From Flavobacterium enshiense (lineage in GTDB: Bacteria; Bacteroidota; Bacteroidia; Flavobacteriales; Flavobacteriaceae), in NCBI RefSeq assembly GCF_022836875.1, contig NZ_CP090376.1, forward strand, positions 1,302,001 through 1,366,000: DNA of 64,000 nucleotides. The letters are read 5' to 3'. The position numbers and the translations under genes were made by a program. Positions 42,502-55,400 of the stretch are shown in pieces. The notes under the pieces are model-generated. The model did not search any database and had not been told where the DNA came from. It saw only the letters and a program-made list of their open reading frames with translations. Numbering within the stretch: the stretch's first letter is position 1; every line of letters begins with the position of its first letter.

Positions 42502-43560
42502 CTAAAAACGATACACAAACGCATTAATGTTCATTCCTGCACCTACCGAAGCAAATAGAATTACGTCGCCCTTGTTCAGCTCCTGATTTTCAATTTCGCC
42601 TTTCAGGATTAAATCGTATAGGGTAGGAACGGTAGCCACACTGCTGTTGCCTAGTTTTTTAATGTTCATCGGCATTACATTCTCAGGAGGTGTAAGCTGA
42701 TGTAATTTATAGAAACGCTGTACGATGGCTTCGTCCATTTTTTCATTTGCCTGATGGATCAGGATCTTTTTTAAGTCGGCGATTTGGATACCGCTTTTTT
42801 CCAGGCAGGATTTCATGGCTGCCGGTACCTGGCTCAATGCAAACTCATAAATCTTACGCCCATACATTTTGATGTAGCGGACATCGGGGTTATGGTCTTT
42901 GTTGTAGGATTTTTCGAAGAATAAAAAGTTGCTTTCTTCATACGTGAAAGAAGCGGTTTCGTGGGAAAGTATTCCGTCGTTACCTTCCGTTTCCTCCAGA
43001 ACAGTAGCGCCCGCACCATCAGAATAAATCATGCTGTCCCTGTCGTGTATGTCCACCACTCTGGAAAGGGTTTCAGCCCCGATTACCAGACATTTTTTGG
43101 CCATGCCGGCTCTGATGAACGCTTGTGCCTGAATCATGCCTTCGATCCAGCCCGGGCAACCGAACATAACATCGTAAGCGACACATTTTGGGTTTTTTAT
43201 TTTCAGTTTGTTTTTAACGCGTGATGCAATACTGGGCACCGTATCACTTTGAATGGCACCGTGTCTGACATCGCCAAAATTATGCGCCATGATAATGTAA
43301 TCCAGTGTTTCCGGATCCAGATTGGCGTCTTTGATGGCTTTTTCGGCCGCAAAGAAGGCAATATCAGAAGTGTTTAAATTATTTTCTACATAGCGGCGTT
43401 CCTCAATTCCGGTGATGTCCAAAAATTTTTCGGCAATTACATCATTGGGAACAGCAAAAGTGGAGCCGTCCTCATTTAGAAACTGATGACGTGCAAAATC
43501 GGTATTCGTAACAACTTGTGTTGGGATGTAACTTCCTGATCCCGTTATTTTTATGGTCAT
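42502..43560 (-). CDS. 3-oxoacyl-ACP synthase III-type ketosynthase
   Basis: A 352-residue thiolase-fold enzyme. The catalytic Cys135 sits in DVMFGCPGW, His269 in IHQANEK, and Asn305 in KLGNSSVAT, so the Cys-His-Asn triad of FabH is complete. It condenses an acyl-CoA with malonyl-ACP to start fatty-acid synthesis or a specialised lipid or pigment. The MAHNFGDVRHG region is unlike housekeeping FabH, so a dedicated role is possible. The fragment at 35378-35420 is a piece of such a gene. A REP-like array begins about 160 bases upstream. Confidence 0.88.
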   Translation of the reverse strand: MTIKITGSGSYIPTQVVTNTDFARHQFLNEDGSTFAVPNDVIAEKFLDITGIEERRYVENNLNTSDIAFFAAEKAIKDANLDPETLDYIIMAHNFGDVRHGAIQSDTVPSIASRVKNKLKIKNPKCVAYDVMFGCPGWIEGMIQAQAFIRAGMAKKCLVIGAETLSRVVDIHDRDSMIYSDGAGATVLEETEGNDGILSHETASFTYEESNFLFFEKSYNKDHNPDVRYIKMYGRKIYEFALSQVPAAMKSCLEKSGIQIADLKKILIHQANEKMDEAIVQRFYKLHQLTPPENVMPMNIKKLGNSSVATVPTLYDLILKGEIENQELNKGDVILFASVGAGMNINAFVYRF

Positions 43561-43719
43561 GACGTAGGTTTTAACCGCACTAAGGTAAGAAATCTGTCGG
43601 ATTTACTGTTTAAAAATTAGTTTTCTAACCTTTTTTTACAAAAAAATGTGGTAAAATTAGTGAGAGTATTAAATGAGTTTTTATTTTATAGTTTACAGTT
43701 GAAATGTTTTGATTGTTTC
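43561..43719. other. Upstream region of the ketosynthase gene
   Basis: About 160 AT-rich bases with no gene. The minus-strand promoter must lie here, but I could not define it. Confidence 0.4.
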
Positions 43720-44557
43720 CAAAAAGAAAACCCTTCCCAAAAACCATATTATGAATGATGCCCGATATTGTGAATGACATCTGGTGCCTGAGGCTCTCGA
43801 AGGCACGTCTAAAGACAGAATACAATTATAAAACACGTGGCTTCGAGGGCCTCAGCCACCGTATCAAGTGATTCGACTATTGAAAACAAAAGGCAGTACA
43901 AAAGAAAACCCTTCCCAAAACCATATTATGAATGACGCGCGGTGCCTGAGGCTCTCGAAGGCACATCTAAAGACAGAATACAATTACAAAACACGTGGCT
44001 TCGAGGGCCTCAGCCACCGTATCAAGTGGTTCGGCTATTGAAAACAAAAGGCAGTACAAAAGAAAGCCCTTCCCCAAAACCATATTATGAATGACACGCG
44101 GTGCCTGAGGCTCTCGAAGGCACGTCTAAAGACAGAAAACAATTATAAAACAAGTGGCTTCGAGGGCCTCAGCCACCGTATCAAGTGGTTCGGCTATTGA
44201 AAACAAAAGGAGTACAAAAGAAAACCCTTCCCCAAAACCATATTATGAATGACGCGCGGTGCCTGAGGCTCTCGAAGGCACATCTAAAGACAGAATGCAA
44301 TTATAAAACACATGGCTTCGAGGGCCTCAGTCACCGTATCAAGTGGTTCGACTATTGAAAACAAAAGGCAGTACAAAAGAAAACCCTTCCCCAAAACCAT
44401 ATTATGAATGACGCGCGGTATTATGAATGACGCGCGGTGCCTGAGGCTCTCGAAGGCACATCTAAAGATAGAATACAATTATATAACACGTGGCTTCGAG
44501 GGCCTCAGCCACCGTATCAAGTGGTTCGGCTATTGAAAACAAAAGGCAGTACAAAAG
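43720..44557. repeat. Tandem array of five paired-palindrome (BIME-like) units
   Basis: GGTGCCTGAGGCTC begins at 43783, 43941, 44100, 44258 and 44436, giving a period of 158-159 bases (178 for the last, which has a 20-base local duplication). Each unit holds GTGCCTGAGGCTCTCGAAGG (completed by CAC), a 30-base spacer, then GTGGCTTCGAGGGCCTCAGC (completed by CAC). The two arms are near-inverted copies and each also folds alone. An AAAACCCTTCCC segment lies between units. Apparent ORFs here are shadows of the array. Confidence 0.9.
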
Positions 44558-44587
44558 AAAAACCCTTCCGTTTCCGAAAGGGTTTTT
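44558..44587 (-). terminator. Terminator of gcvP
   Basis: AAAAACCCTT (44558-44567) pairs with AAGGGTTTTT (44578-44587) 27 bases past the gcvP stop. The left arm, AAAACCCTTCC, is the piece that recurs in every unit of the adjacent array. Confidence 0.8.
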
Positions 44588-44613
44588 ACTATTTGTTATC
44601 TGCCTTCTGCAAA

Positions 44614-47463
44614 CTAGCTCTCGATATAAGCTTCGATCGGTGCACAAGAACAAACAAGGTTTCTGTCACCGTAAGCATCGTCTACACGACGAACAGAAGG
44701 CCAGAATTTGTTGTCTGCGATATATTCCAACGGATATGCCGCTTTCTCTCTTGAGTAAGGGAAGTCCCAACGCTCAGCAGTTAGCATGGCTAACGTGTGA
44801 GGAGCATTTTTCAATGGGTTGTTAGAGTCATCTGTAGAAGCAGCTTCGATTTCTTTTCTGATGGAAATCATCGCATCACAGAAACGGTCTAACTCAGCTA
44901 AATCTTCAGATTCAGTAGGCTCAACCATTAAAGTACCCGCTACCGGGAACGATACTGTTGGCGCGTGGAAACCATAGTCCATTAAACGTTTTGCGATATC
45001 ACCTACTTCGATTCCGTTTTCTTTGAATGAACGACAATCCAGGATCATTTCGTGAGCTGCACGTCCCATTTCTCCTGAATAAAGGATAGGGTAGTGGCCT
45101 TCGAAACGCGCTTTCATGTAGTTTGCATTTAAAATAGCATGCTCGGTAGAAGAACGTAGACCTTCAGCACCTAACATACAGATGTAACCGTAAGAAATCA
45201 AACATACCAAAGCAGAACCGTAAGGAGCGGCAGAGATAGCAGAGATAGCGTCTTTACCGCCTGTAGCCACAACCGGGTTAGTTGGTAAGAAGTCAACCAA
45301 TTTCTCGTTTACACAGATTGGTCCAACTCCAGGTCCGCCACCACCGTGAGGGATAGCGAATGTTTTGTGTAGGTTCAAGTGACAAACGTCAGCACCAATA
45401 GTAGCCGGATTTGTTAATCCAACCTGCGCGTTCATGTTTGCACCGTCCATATATACTAATCCGCCGTTGTCGTGGATTAATTTAGTAACTTCAATGATAG
45501 ATGATTCGTAAACCCCGTGAGTAGAAGGGTACGTTACCATCAAACAAGACAAATCGTCTTTGTGCTCGATAGCTCTTGCTCTTAAATCTTCTACGTCGAT
45601 GTTTCCTTCCGGAGTAGTTTTAGTAACGATGATTTTCATTCCCGCCATAGCTGCAGAAGCCGGGTTGGTTCCGTGAGCAGAAGATGGGATCAAACATACG
45701 TTACGGTGTCCTTCACCGCGAGAGATGTGGTAAGCGCGAATTGCCATCAATCCTGCGTATTCACCTTGTGCTCCCGAGTTTGGCTGTAACGATGTTCCTT
45801 GGAAACCGGTAACCACGTTCAATTGCTCTTCTAATTTCTTAAGCATTGTCAGGTAACCTTGTGCCTGATCTGCCGGAGCGAACGGGTGGATGCTGTTCCA
45901 GTTTGGCATTGAAAGCGGCAACATTTCTGCAGCAGCGTTCAATTTCATCGTACAAGAACCTAAAGAAATCATCGAGTGGTTCAATGATAAATCTTTACGC
46001 TCTAATTTTTTGATATAACGCATCAACTGGCTTTCAGAATGATGGTTGTTGAATACCTCGTGTTGTAAGAACGATGAGGTACGGATTAATTTTTCAGGTA
46101 AGTATGCCTCAGTAGCCAATTCCGAAACGTGAACAGCTGATTTTCCAGCCGCTTCCGCGAAAATAGCAACGATAGTGTTGATATCTGAAATTGAAGTCGT
46201 CTCGTTGAAAGAGATTGAAACGCTTTCGTTGTTAGGATAGAAGAAGTTTACTTCGTTTTTCTCAGCGATAGCTCTTACTTTAGCAGCATCGGCTTTCACT
46301 AAAATTGTATCGAAGAAAGCAGAGTTCACTTGGTTTACACCGATAACAGAAAGTGCTTTTGCTGTAGTAACTGCTGACGCGTGTACTTTATCAGCGATGT
46401 ACTGTAGTCCTTTCGGACCGTGGTATACAGCATACATACCCGCCATAACCGCTAACAATACCTGAGCGGTACAGATGTTAGAAGTTGCTTTTTCACGTTT
46501 GATATGTTGCTCACGAGTACCTAATGCCATACGTAAGGCACGGTTTCCGTTTACGTCGATAGAAACTCCAATAATTCGACCTGGCATCGAACGTTTGTAC
46601 TCTTCTTTAGTTGCGAAGTAACCTGCGTGAGGACCTCCGTAACCCATCGGAATACCGAAACGCTGTGTAGTACCAACTACTACGTCAGCACCTAATTCTC
46701 CAGGAGAAGTTAATTTTGCTAACGATAAGATATCAGCAGCAACGGCTATTTTAATTTCTTTTGATTTTGCGGTGTTGATGAAACCTGCGTAATCGAAAAC
46801 CTGTCCGTATTTACCAGGATATTGTAACATTGCCCCGAAGAAATCTTCTGAGAAATCAAAAGTTTCATGATTACCGACAACTAACTCAATGTTTAAAGGA
46901 GTCGATCGAGTTTGTAAAATCGATAACGTTTGTGGTAAAATTTCTTCCGAAACGAAGAATTTGTTAACGTTGTTTTTCTTTTGGTCACGCGTTCTTACGT
47001 CAAAAAGTAACGTCATTGCTTCCGCTGCAGCTGTTCCTTCATCAAGAAGTGATGCATTGGCGATTTCCATTCCGGTCAATTCGATAACCATAGTCTGGTA
47101 GTTCAACAAAGCCTCTAAACGACCTTGTGCGATTTCAGCCTGATACGGAGTATAAGCCGTGTACCATCCCGGGTTTTCGAAAATGTTTCTTTGGATAGCC
47201 GGCGGAACAATCGCTGGGTGGTATCCTAAACCGATGTATGATTTGAATACTTTATTTTTTGTGCCTAACTGAGCTATGTGAGTTAAATACTCATATTCCG
47301 TCATGGCAGGGTCTAACTGTAAATCTTGTTTTAAACGGATTCCGTCAGGAAAAGTTTCGTAAAGCAATTGGTCCATGTCCTTAACGCCAATGGTTTTAAA
47401 CATGTGTTGTAAATCCGATTCTCTCGGACCGATGTGTCTTAAAGCAAATGCATCTGTTTTCAT
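44614..47463 (-). CDS. gcvP: Glycine dehydrogenase (decarboxylating), P protein
   Basis: A 949-residue single-chain P protein of the glycine cleavage system. It decarboxylates glycine with PLP and passes the aminomethyl group to lipoyl-H protein. The N-terminal half opens FALRHIGPRESD. The PLP lysine lies in HLNLHKTFAIPHGGGGPG, with GGPG just beyond. The length and both homologous halves are complete. The gene stands alone with its own terminator, and gcvT/gcvH are not nearby. It is an ordinary core gene flanked by an unusual repeat array. Confidence 0.97.
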   Translation of the reverse strand: MKTDAFALRHIGPRESDLQHMFKTIGVKDMDQLLYETFPDGIRLKQDLQLDPAMTEYEYLTHIAQLGTKNKVFKSYIGLGYHPAIVPPAIQRNIFENPGWYTAYTPYQAEIAQGRLEALLNYQTMVIELTGMEIANASLLDEGTAAAEAMTLLFDVRTRDQKKNNVNKFFVSEEILPQTLSILQTRSTPLNIELVVGNHETFDFSEDFFGAMLQYPGKYGQVFDYAGFINTAKSKEIKIAVAADILSLAKLTSPGELGADVVVGTTQRFGIPMGYGGPHAGYFATKEEYKRSMPGRIIGVSIDVNGNRALRMALGTREQHIKREKATSNICTAQVLLAVMAGMYAVYHGPKGLQYIADKVHASAVTTAKALSVIGVNQVNSAFFDTILVKADAAKVRAIAEKNEVNFFYPNNESVSISFNETTSISDINTIVAIFAEAAGKSAVHVSELATEAYLPEKLIRTSSFLQHEVFNNHHSESQLMRYIKKLERKDLSLNHSMISLGSCTMKLNAAAEMLPLSMPNWNSIHPFAPADQAQGYLTMLKKLEEQLNVVTGFQGTSLQPNSGAQGEYAGLMAIRAYHISRGEGHRNVCLIPSSAHGTNPASAAMAGMKIIVTKTTPEGNIDVEDLRARAIEHKDDLSCLMVTYPSTHGVYESSIIEVTKLIHDNGGLVYMDGANMNAQVGLTNPATIGADVCHLNLHKTFAIPHGGGGPGVGPICVNEKLVDFLPTNPVVATGGKDAISAISAAPYGSALVCLISYGYICMLGAEGLRSSTEHAILNANYMKARFEGHYPILYSGEMGRAAHEMILDCRSFKENGIEVGDIAKRLMDYGFHAPTVSFPVAGTLMVEPTESEDLAELDRFCDAMISIRKEIEAASTDDSNNPLKNAPHTLAMLTAERWDFPYSREKAAYPLEYIADNKFWPSVRRVDDAYGDRNLVCSCAPIEAYIES

Positions 47464-47632
47464 CAGTTTTCTCTACTGTTTGTTTAAGTGTTTGGGCCAG
47501 AGGCGCAAACTATGATTACGTTGTGTTTTTAAAGGGTACAAAAATAATTATTAATCTGCTAATAAACTCGTTTTTTAACGCCAATTTTTAGAGGATTTTT
47601 CAACTTAAAACTAGAGTTGTTGTCAGATTGCT

Positions 47633-47640
47633 TAATTTTG
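47633..47640 (+). promoter_or_regulatory. TAnnTTTG promoter box
   Basis: TAATTTTG fits the Bacteroidota -7 consensus and ends 5 bases before the ATG at 47646, implying a near-leaderless transcript. It overlaps the region that an upstream TTG start would need to encode. Confidence 0.5.
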
Positions 47641-47645
47641 TAAGG

Positions 47646-48461
47646 ATGCAATTACTCAAAAAGATATTCGATTTTTACCTGAACGGAAGCATTCATGTGG
47701 CTTTGTCGGTGTATGCTTTGGTGCGTATGACGTTCCATTTCTTCCATATTGGGTATGATGAGCCGATGGTTTTATTTGCTTTTTTCGGAACAATCGTGGG
47801 TTATAATTTCGTAAAATATGATGAGTTAGTACGTGCTAAAAAACTGAAAATGACTATGGAACGAAAGGCGATTGTGGCTTTGAGTATTGTTTCGTTTCTG
47901 GCGACGGTCTACTATTTTTTTCATCTGGAACTACCTACGCAGATAGTATCAGTGGTCTTTTTGGGTTTGACTGTTTTGTACACCCTTCCCGTTTTTCCCA
48001 AGATTGGAAATGCCCGCAACTGGGCAGGGGTAAAGATTTATATTGTCGCTTTTTGCTGGGCGGGAATCACCATGTTTTTGCCGATAATCAATGCGGATTT
48101 ACCGCTTTCCCATGATGTATGGCTGAAATTCTGCCAGCGCTTTTTACTGGTAATTATCTTGATATTGATTTTTGAAATCATCGATTTGAAACACGATGAT
48201 TTATCGTTGCAGACCGTTCCTCAGAAGCTGGGTGTGAAAAAAACCAAAATACTCAACTTGTTCCTGTTGGTTCCGTTTTATTTCCTTGAATTTTTGAAAT
48301 CCGATGTTGAGGTACGTCAACTATGGATCAATCTGGTATTGGTTATCGTCATTGCCCTTTTTACCGTTTTTGCCAATCCGAAACGCTCGATTTACTACAC
48401 CGATTTTTGGGTGGAAAGCATTCCTGTTTTTTGGTGGCTGATGGTGATTTTCTGGAGGTAG
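47646..48461 (+). CDS. UbiA-like integral membrane protein
   Basis: About 271 residues with eight or nine hydrophobic helices. The pattern resembles the UbiA prenyltransferase superfamily common in Flavobacteriia: GYNFVKYDELVRAKKLKM in the first loop and IIDLKHDDLSLQTVPQKLG in the second, with Asp-rich motifs (EIIDLKHDD) at the expected site. The first DxxxD motif is degenerate, so prenyl-transfer activity is uncertain. I start at the ATG at 47646 because the upstream TTG overlaps the promoter box. It is monocistronic. Confidence 0.7.
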   Translation: MQLLKKIFDFYLNGSIHVALSVYALVRMTFHFFHIGYDEPMVLFAFFGTIVGYNFVKYDELVRAKKLKMTMERKAIVALSIVSFLATVYYFFHLELPTQIVSVVFLGLTVLYTLPVFPKIGNARNWAGVKIYIVAFCWAGITMFLPIINADLPLSHDVWLKFCQRFLLVIILILIFEIIDLKHDDLSLQTVPQKLGVKKTKILNLFLLVPFYFLEFLKSDVEVRQLWINLVLVIVIALFTVFANPKRSIYYTDFWVESIPVFWWLMVIFWR

Positions 48462-48514
48462 TTTTTTTGGATGCAAAGCTTTTTTTGTGTTTAAAAAAAG
48501 GATAATTCCTTTAA

Positions 48515-50846
<2,332 letters not shown>

Positions 50847-50847
50847 T

Positions 50848-51891
50848 ATGGAAAAGGTTCGGCAGATTGCAGCTAAATTTCTCCCAATACCCTTAAGGGA
50901 TATCTGTGTTTCGGAAATTGGACACGGACTGATTAATGCAACGTATCTGATAACCGATAAGAGTGTAAATCAGGATTACATCCTTCAAAAAATAAACAAT
51001 GCCGTCTTTAAGGATGTGGATGCGCTTTCTCATAATACCAATAGCGTGATTGCTTTTCTGCAGCAATCGGATTATCCTTTAGAAGTTAGTTTGCCGGTAC
51101 CTACACAAAGGAACAAGCCGTTATTTTTGGATGACAATAATGATCCGTGGAGGATGTTTACTTATATAAAGGACAGCGTTTCGTTGATAAAGGCCGACTC
51201 ACCTGCTCTTGCGTTTGAAGCGGCTAAAGCATTCAGCCAGTTTTATAAAGTGATGAACAGTCCTTCCTGTGATATAGAACTACAACCGGTGCTTCCGGAT
51301 TTTATAAATTTCGAAAAACGAATTTCGGATTATAAAAGAACATTAGAAACTGCGTCGGAAGAACGGAAAACAGCTTCGGCTTCTGTAGTGCAGTTTGTTA
51401 ACGATCATCTTGAGTTGCCAAATGCCTGGATTGATTTGCAGAAAAATAATTTACTTCCCAAGAGAATTATTCATGCCGATCCTAAAATCAGTAATGTGCT
51501 CTTTCATGAAACGAAACGTGAGGCAATTGCTGTAATCGATTTGGATACCGTAATGGAAGGAACGTTGCTTTATGATTTTGGTGACATGATTCGGTCGTAT
51601 ACCAACATTACAGATGATGAAAGCACAATTTCTGTCCAAACCAATTTTGATCCGGAACTGTTTGCTGCTGCTAAGAAAGGTTTTCTGTCCTCCCTTGAAA
51701 CAGTTTTAGAACCCATTGAAAAGGAAAATTTGGATTATGCGGCTAAAGTGGTTGTGTTTATTCAGGCAATCCGGTTTTTGACCGACTACTTAAATGGGGA
51801 TACTTACTATCATGTCTCCTATGAAAATCATAATTTATACCGCACTGTCAATCAGATTAATTTGCTGAAAGGGATTTTGACTTTTTGTTAA
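50848..51891 (+). CDS. NahK-like N-acetylhexosamine 1-kinase (APH fold)
   Basis: About 347 residues. The ATG at 50848 follows the previous stop by one base and is better than the upstream in-frame start at 50806. It has an APH-fold: IIHADPKISNVLF gives the HxDxxxxN catalytic loop and VIDLDTVMEG the metal DxD, in the order of bifidobacterial NahK, which phosphorylates GlcNAc/GalNAc at C1. With the upstream nucleotidyltransferase it could activate free N-acetylhexosamines to nucleotide sugars. Choline or homoserine kinase activity is an alternative. Confidence 0.8.
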   Translation: MEKVRQIAAKFLPIPLRDICVSEIGHGLINATYLITDKSVNQDYILQKINNAVFKDVDALSHNTNSVIAFLQQSDYPLEVSLPVPTQRNKPLFLDDNNDPWRMFTYIKDSVSLIKADSPALAFEAAKAFSQFYKVMNSPSCDIELQPVLPDFINFEKRISDYKRTLETASEERKTASASVVQFVNDHLELPNAWIDLQKNNLLPKRIIHADPKISNVLFHETKREAIAVIDLDTVMEGTLLYDFGDMIRSYTNITDDESTISVQTNFDPELFAAAKKGFLSSLETVLEPIEKENLDYAAKVVVFIQAIRFLTDYLNGDTYYHVSYENHNLYRTVNQINLLKGILTFC

Positions 51892-52405
51892 TAGAAGTGC
51901 ATTTTTTTTCTTTCTGTTGATATTCTGATCGGAGACTCAGTTTTCAAAAAGCGACTGATCATAAATCTCTGCCATCGGCAATCTGTTTAGAATCTTCAAA
52001 ATACATTAAAGGCTGCTGTAAAATAGGACAAACCTGTTTTTTGACCTTAGCAGAAGAGCGTTTTTCTGTGGGTTTTTGCTCATGTTTATTGGAGGAAACT
52101 GGGTTCTCTGTTGTTGATGAATTTGCAGTTTTTTTTGAAATTATCTATTAAATAATTAGAAATGGGCCGGCTTTGTTTTTTAAAAATAATGTTTAATTTA
52201 TAACTTAAAGTTGTTTTTGTTTGGCTAAATATTGTTTTTGCGTATTATTTTTTTATAAAAAAATCATTTTTTTAGTTAAATATGTATTTTTTTGAAAACA
52301 TTGTTATATTGGATATAAAATGTTAATTTATTGGGAAATAAAATTTTTTACAATGTTAATTGTGTGTAGATTCGTGTCCAACTATTAACAAAAATTTTTT
52401 ATTTT
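51892..52405. other. Intergenic gap of 514 bases with a coding remnant and the giant-gene leader
   Basis: On the minus strand, 51959-52147 is open for about 60 codons with no ATG (KTANSSTTENPVSS near the left, KKQVCPILQQPLMYFEDSKQ near the end). This is possibly an eroded C-terminus of unknown origin. The right part (52331-52405) is the leader shared with the second giant gene. Confidence 0.5.
52331..52405 (+). repeat. Leader/promoter region duplicated before both giant genes, copy 1
   Basis: TTGGGAAATAAAATTTTTTA..., TTAATTGTGTGTAG, and CCAACTATTAACAAAAATTT to the ATG are nearly identical to 58838-58908, with few mismatches and one or two small indels. Expression of the two genes is probably coordinated. 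Confidence 0.85.
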
Positions 52406-55400
52406 ATGAAGAAAAAATACGTTAAAGGGCCGGATGACTCATCGTCCGGGCTTCTGATGAGGTCACAAAAGCTGCTCGTGCTGCTTTTGTTTGTTTTTTT
52501 TGGGGTTTCAAATGTTCGGGGACAGGTTACTGTTTCCGGTGCAACATCCGGTAATGGACCTTATTCTACTTTGGGTGAGGCGTTCACGGCTATTGGAATT
52601 TCGCAAACAGGGGCTAATATCAATATTGCTATTACCGGTAATACGACTGAACTTGTCACAGCTTCACTTGGAGCAGGGGATTGGTCGTCGGTAACGATTA
52701 CTCCAAGCGGTGGGTCATGGACTATTTCAGGTAACTTAGCTTCTGAGCTGATTCAGCTTAATGGAGCTGACAATGTTACCATCAACGGATTGAATGCCGG
52801 GGGTAACGGATTGACAATTATCAACACGAATGCGACTAATACCGCAGGGGTTGCTACAATAAAGTTTATGGCCGATGCAACTAACAATACAATTACGAAT
52901 TGTACTGTGTTAGGTTCAGGTATTGCGCCTACTGGAGTTGCAGCTGCCAATCTTGGTGGTGTGGTTTATTTTGCTGCCGGAACGGCCGCTGGTACCGGTA
53001 ATGACGGGAATACAATATCATATTGTAACATCGGTCCTGCAGGTACTGCTCTTCCTTCCAAATTAATTTACAGTAATGGTACGACAACGCCAGAGACTGC
53101 CGGAAACAGCGGAATAACCATCAGAAATTGTAATTTGTATGATTATTTTTTAAGTACTGGTTGTGCTGCAGTGTATGCTGGACAAGGAAACTCGGATTGG
53201 ATTATAAACGATAATAAGATATATCAGTCGGGAGTTCGTTCTTTTTCGGCTGCCGGGGTTATGTACGGTATTTATTTCTCAAATGCGACGTTTGGGAGTA
53301 ATTTGCAGGTTACATCGAATACAATAGGATATACCAGCAGTGCGGGAACCGGATTTGTAAATTTATCGGGAAGTTCTTTTGCCGGTCAATTTCAAGGTAT
53401 TTATTTCACAGGATTGGCAGGTGGAACTAAGACTTATGACGTAAACAACAATACCGTTGCGAATATTTCTTTAAATTCAAGTACGGGTTCTTTTTATGGG
53501 ATTTACAATGGGGTGGGTTCACCTTCCTCTTCTATTGTTAATATCAACGGTAATACAATCCGAAATATTACTGGTGCAGGGAATACAGGTGTTGTTAATC
53601 CTATTTTTGGAGGGGCGGCTGCCACGTTAAATTGTAATACTAATACAATAGCTACTATCTCCAGAAGCGGAGCGGGGATTTTCTATGGGATTAATTATGG
53701 CATAGCGACGAATGTAACGGTAAATGGTAATTCAATTACAAATTTAAGTTCAACCGCAACAGGTGCTACGAGTACAGCTATTTTTGGTGGGATTTATTGT
53801 TCAGTGGCCTCTTTGACAGAGACAATTACCAATAATACAATTAATGGTTTGGCTTCGTCGTCAACATCTTCTCAAGTAGTATTTGGTATTAATACCGGAA
53901 CGGGTAATCAAAATAAAACGATTCAAAATAATATTGTGAGTAATATTACTATGGCAGCTGCGTCAACGGGTACTGTTCATGGAATAAGAATGACGAACGC
54001 AGGTGCTCTTAATGTTATTTCAGGGAATACCATCAGTTCAATTGCGGGGCCGAATAAAGGAGCCGGTAACGGGATCAATGGGTTTAGTATGTCATCAGGA
54101 ACAGTTAATAACGTTTACAATAATAAAGTGTACGGATTAAATGGTCCGGGAGCTGCATCTGGCGTGATTGGTTTTGCAATTACAGGCGGAACTACCTATA
54201 ATATTTATAACAATATTATGGGTGATTTAACTGCGCCAACAGCGAATGACACTCATGCGGTAATCGGTTTTAATTCCTGGTCGCCGACTATGAATATTTA
54301 CAATAATACCGTTGTACTGAACGGTTCAAATTCCGGGACTAATTTCGGATCGAGTATTGTATATTCTGATGGTCCGTATACATTGCGAAACAATATTATG
54401 ATCAACAACCTGCCGTCCAGAGGTTCAGGAGTGTCTGTAGTATTGAGATTGCCAGGTGGTATGGCAAATTATGGAGCAACATCTGATAATAATTTATTCG
54501 CTGGTACTAACATCCATACAACGAGCGGGTTTACAGGGTTAGATGCAACATTGGCTGCATTTAAAACCAGAGCTACAGGTCGCGATGTTTCGTCGGTGAC
54601 TGAGACTCCTACTTTTGTAAGTACGGTGGGTTCCGATCCAAATTATTTACATATTAATACTACTGTGCCTACACAAATTGAAAGTGGTGGTGCTGCAATT
54701 CCTTCAGTGGTGACTAATGATTTTGATGGGAACACAAGAAGTCTAACTACTCCGGATATTGGAGCAGACGAGTTTACAGGAGTTGCTAATGACTTAACGG
54801 CGCCTGCAATTGTTCATACTCCGGATCCAGTATGTGCTCCGGGCAGCAGAACGATTTCGGCAACTTTTACAGATGCTTCGGGTGTGGCTACAACGGGTAC
54901 CGGTATGCCGGTAGCTTATTGGAGAATAAACTCGGGAGCTTATACTGCTGTGGTAGGAACGTCTATGGGGAATGGTGTCTATGAGTTTACCATCGGTACA
55001 GGAAGTGTTATGGGGGATGGTGTTAGTTACTATTTTGTAGCGCAAGATAATGCTGCAACTCCAAATGTGACGGTATATCCTTCTCTTGGAGCAGCCGGAT
55101 TTAGCGTTAACCCTCCTTTAGCAGCAACACCACCAACAACGCCACTTACGCTGGCGACTCCTATGAATGGTATTTATACAGTAGGGGTTGGTGGAAATTT
55201 TACAACATTGACTGCAGCGGTTTCAGATTATAATAAAAGATGTCTGAACGGACCGGTAACTTTTACGTTGACTGATACAGCGTATGCGTCCGAAACGTAT
55301 CCGATTGTCATACGGCAAAATGCTGATGCCAGCGCGGTTAAGACCCTTACAATTAAACCTGCTTCAGGTGTTGCGGCAACAGTTTCAGGTAATTTGGCCT

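Noticed and set aside
43720..44557. CRISPR array as an explanation for the tandem repeats
   Set aside because: Units are about 158 bp, spacers are conserved rather than unique, and no cas gene is present.
43625..44825. Several small ORFs in the repeat array, some with recurring peptides
   Set aside because: They arise because the palindromic units repeat with similar phase; start codons and lengths vary and no protein family fits.
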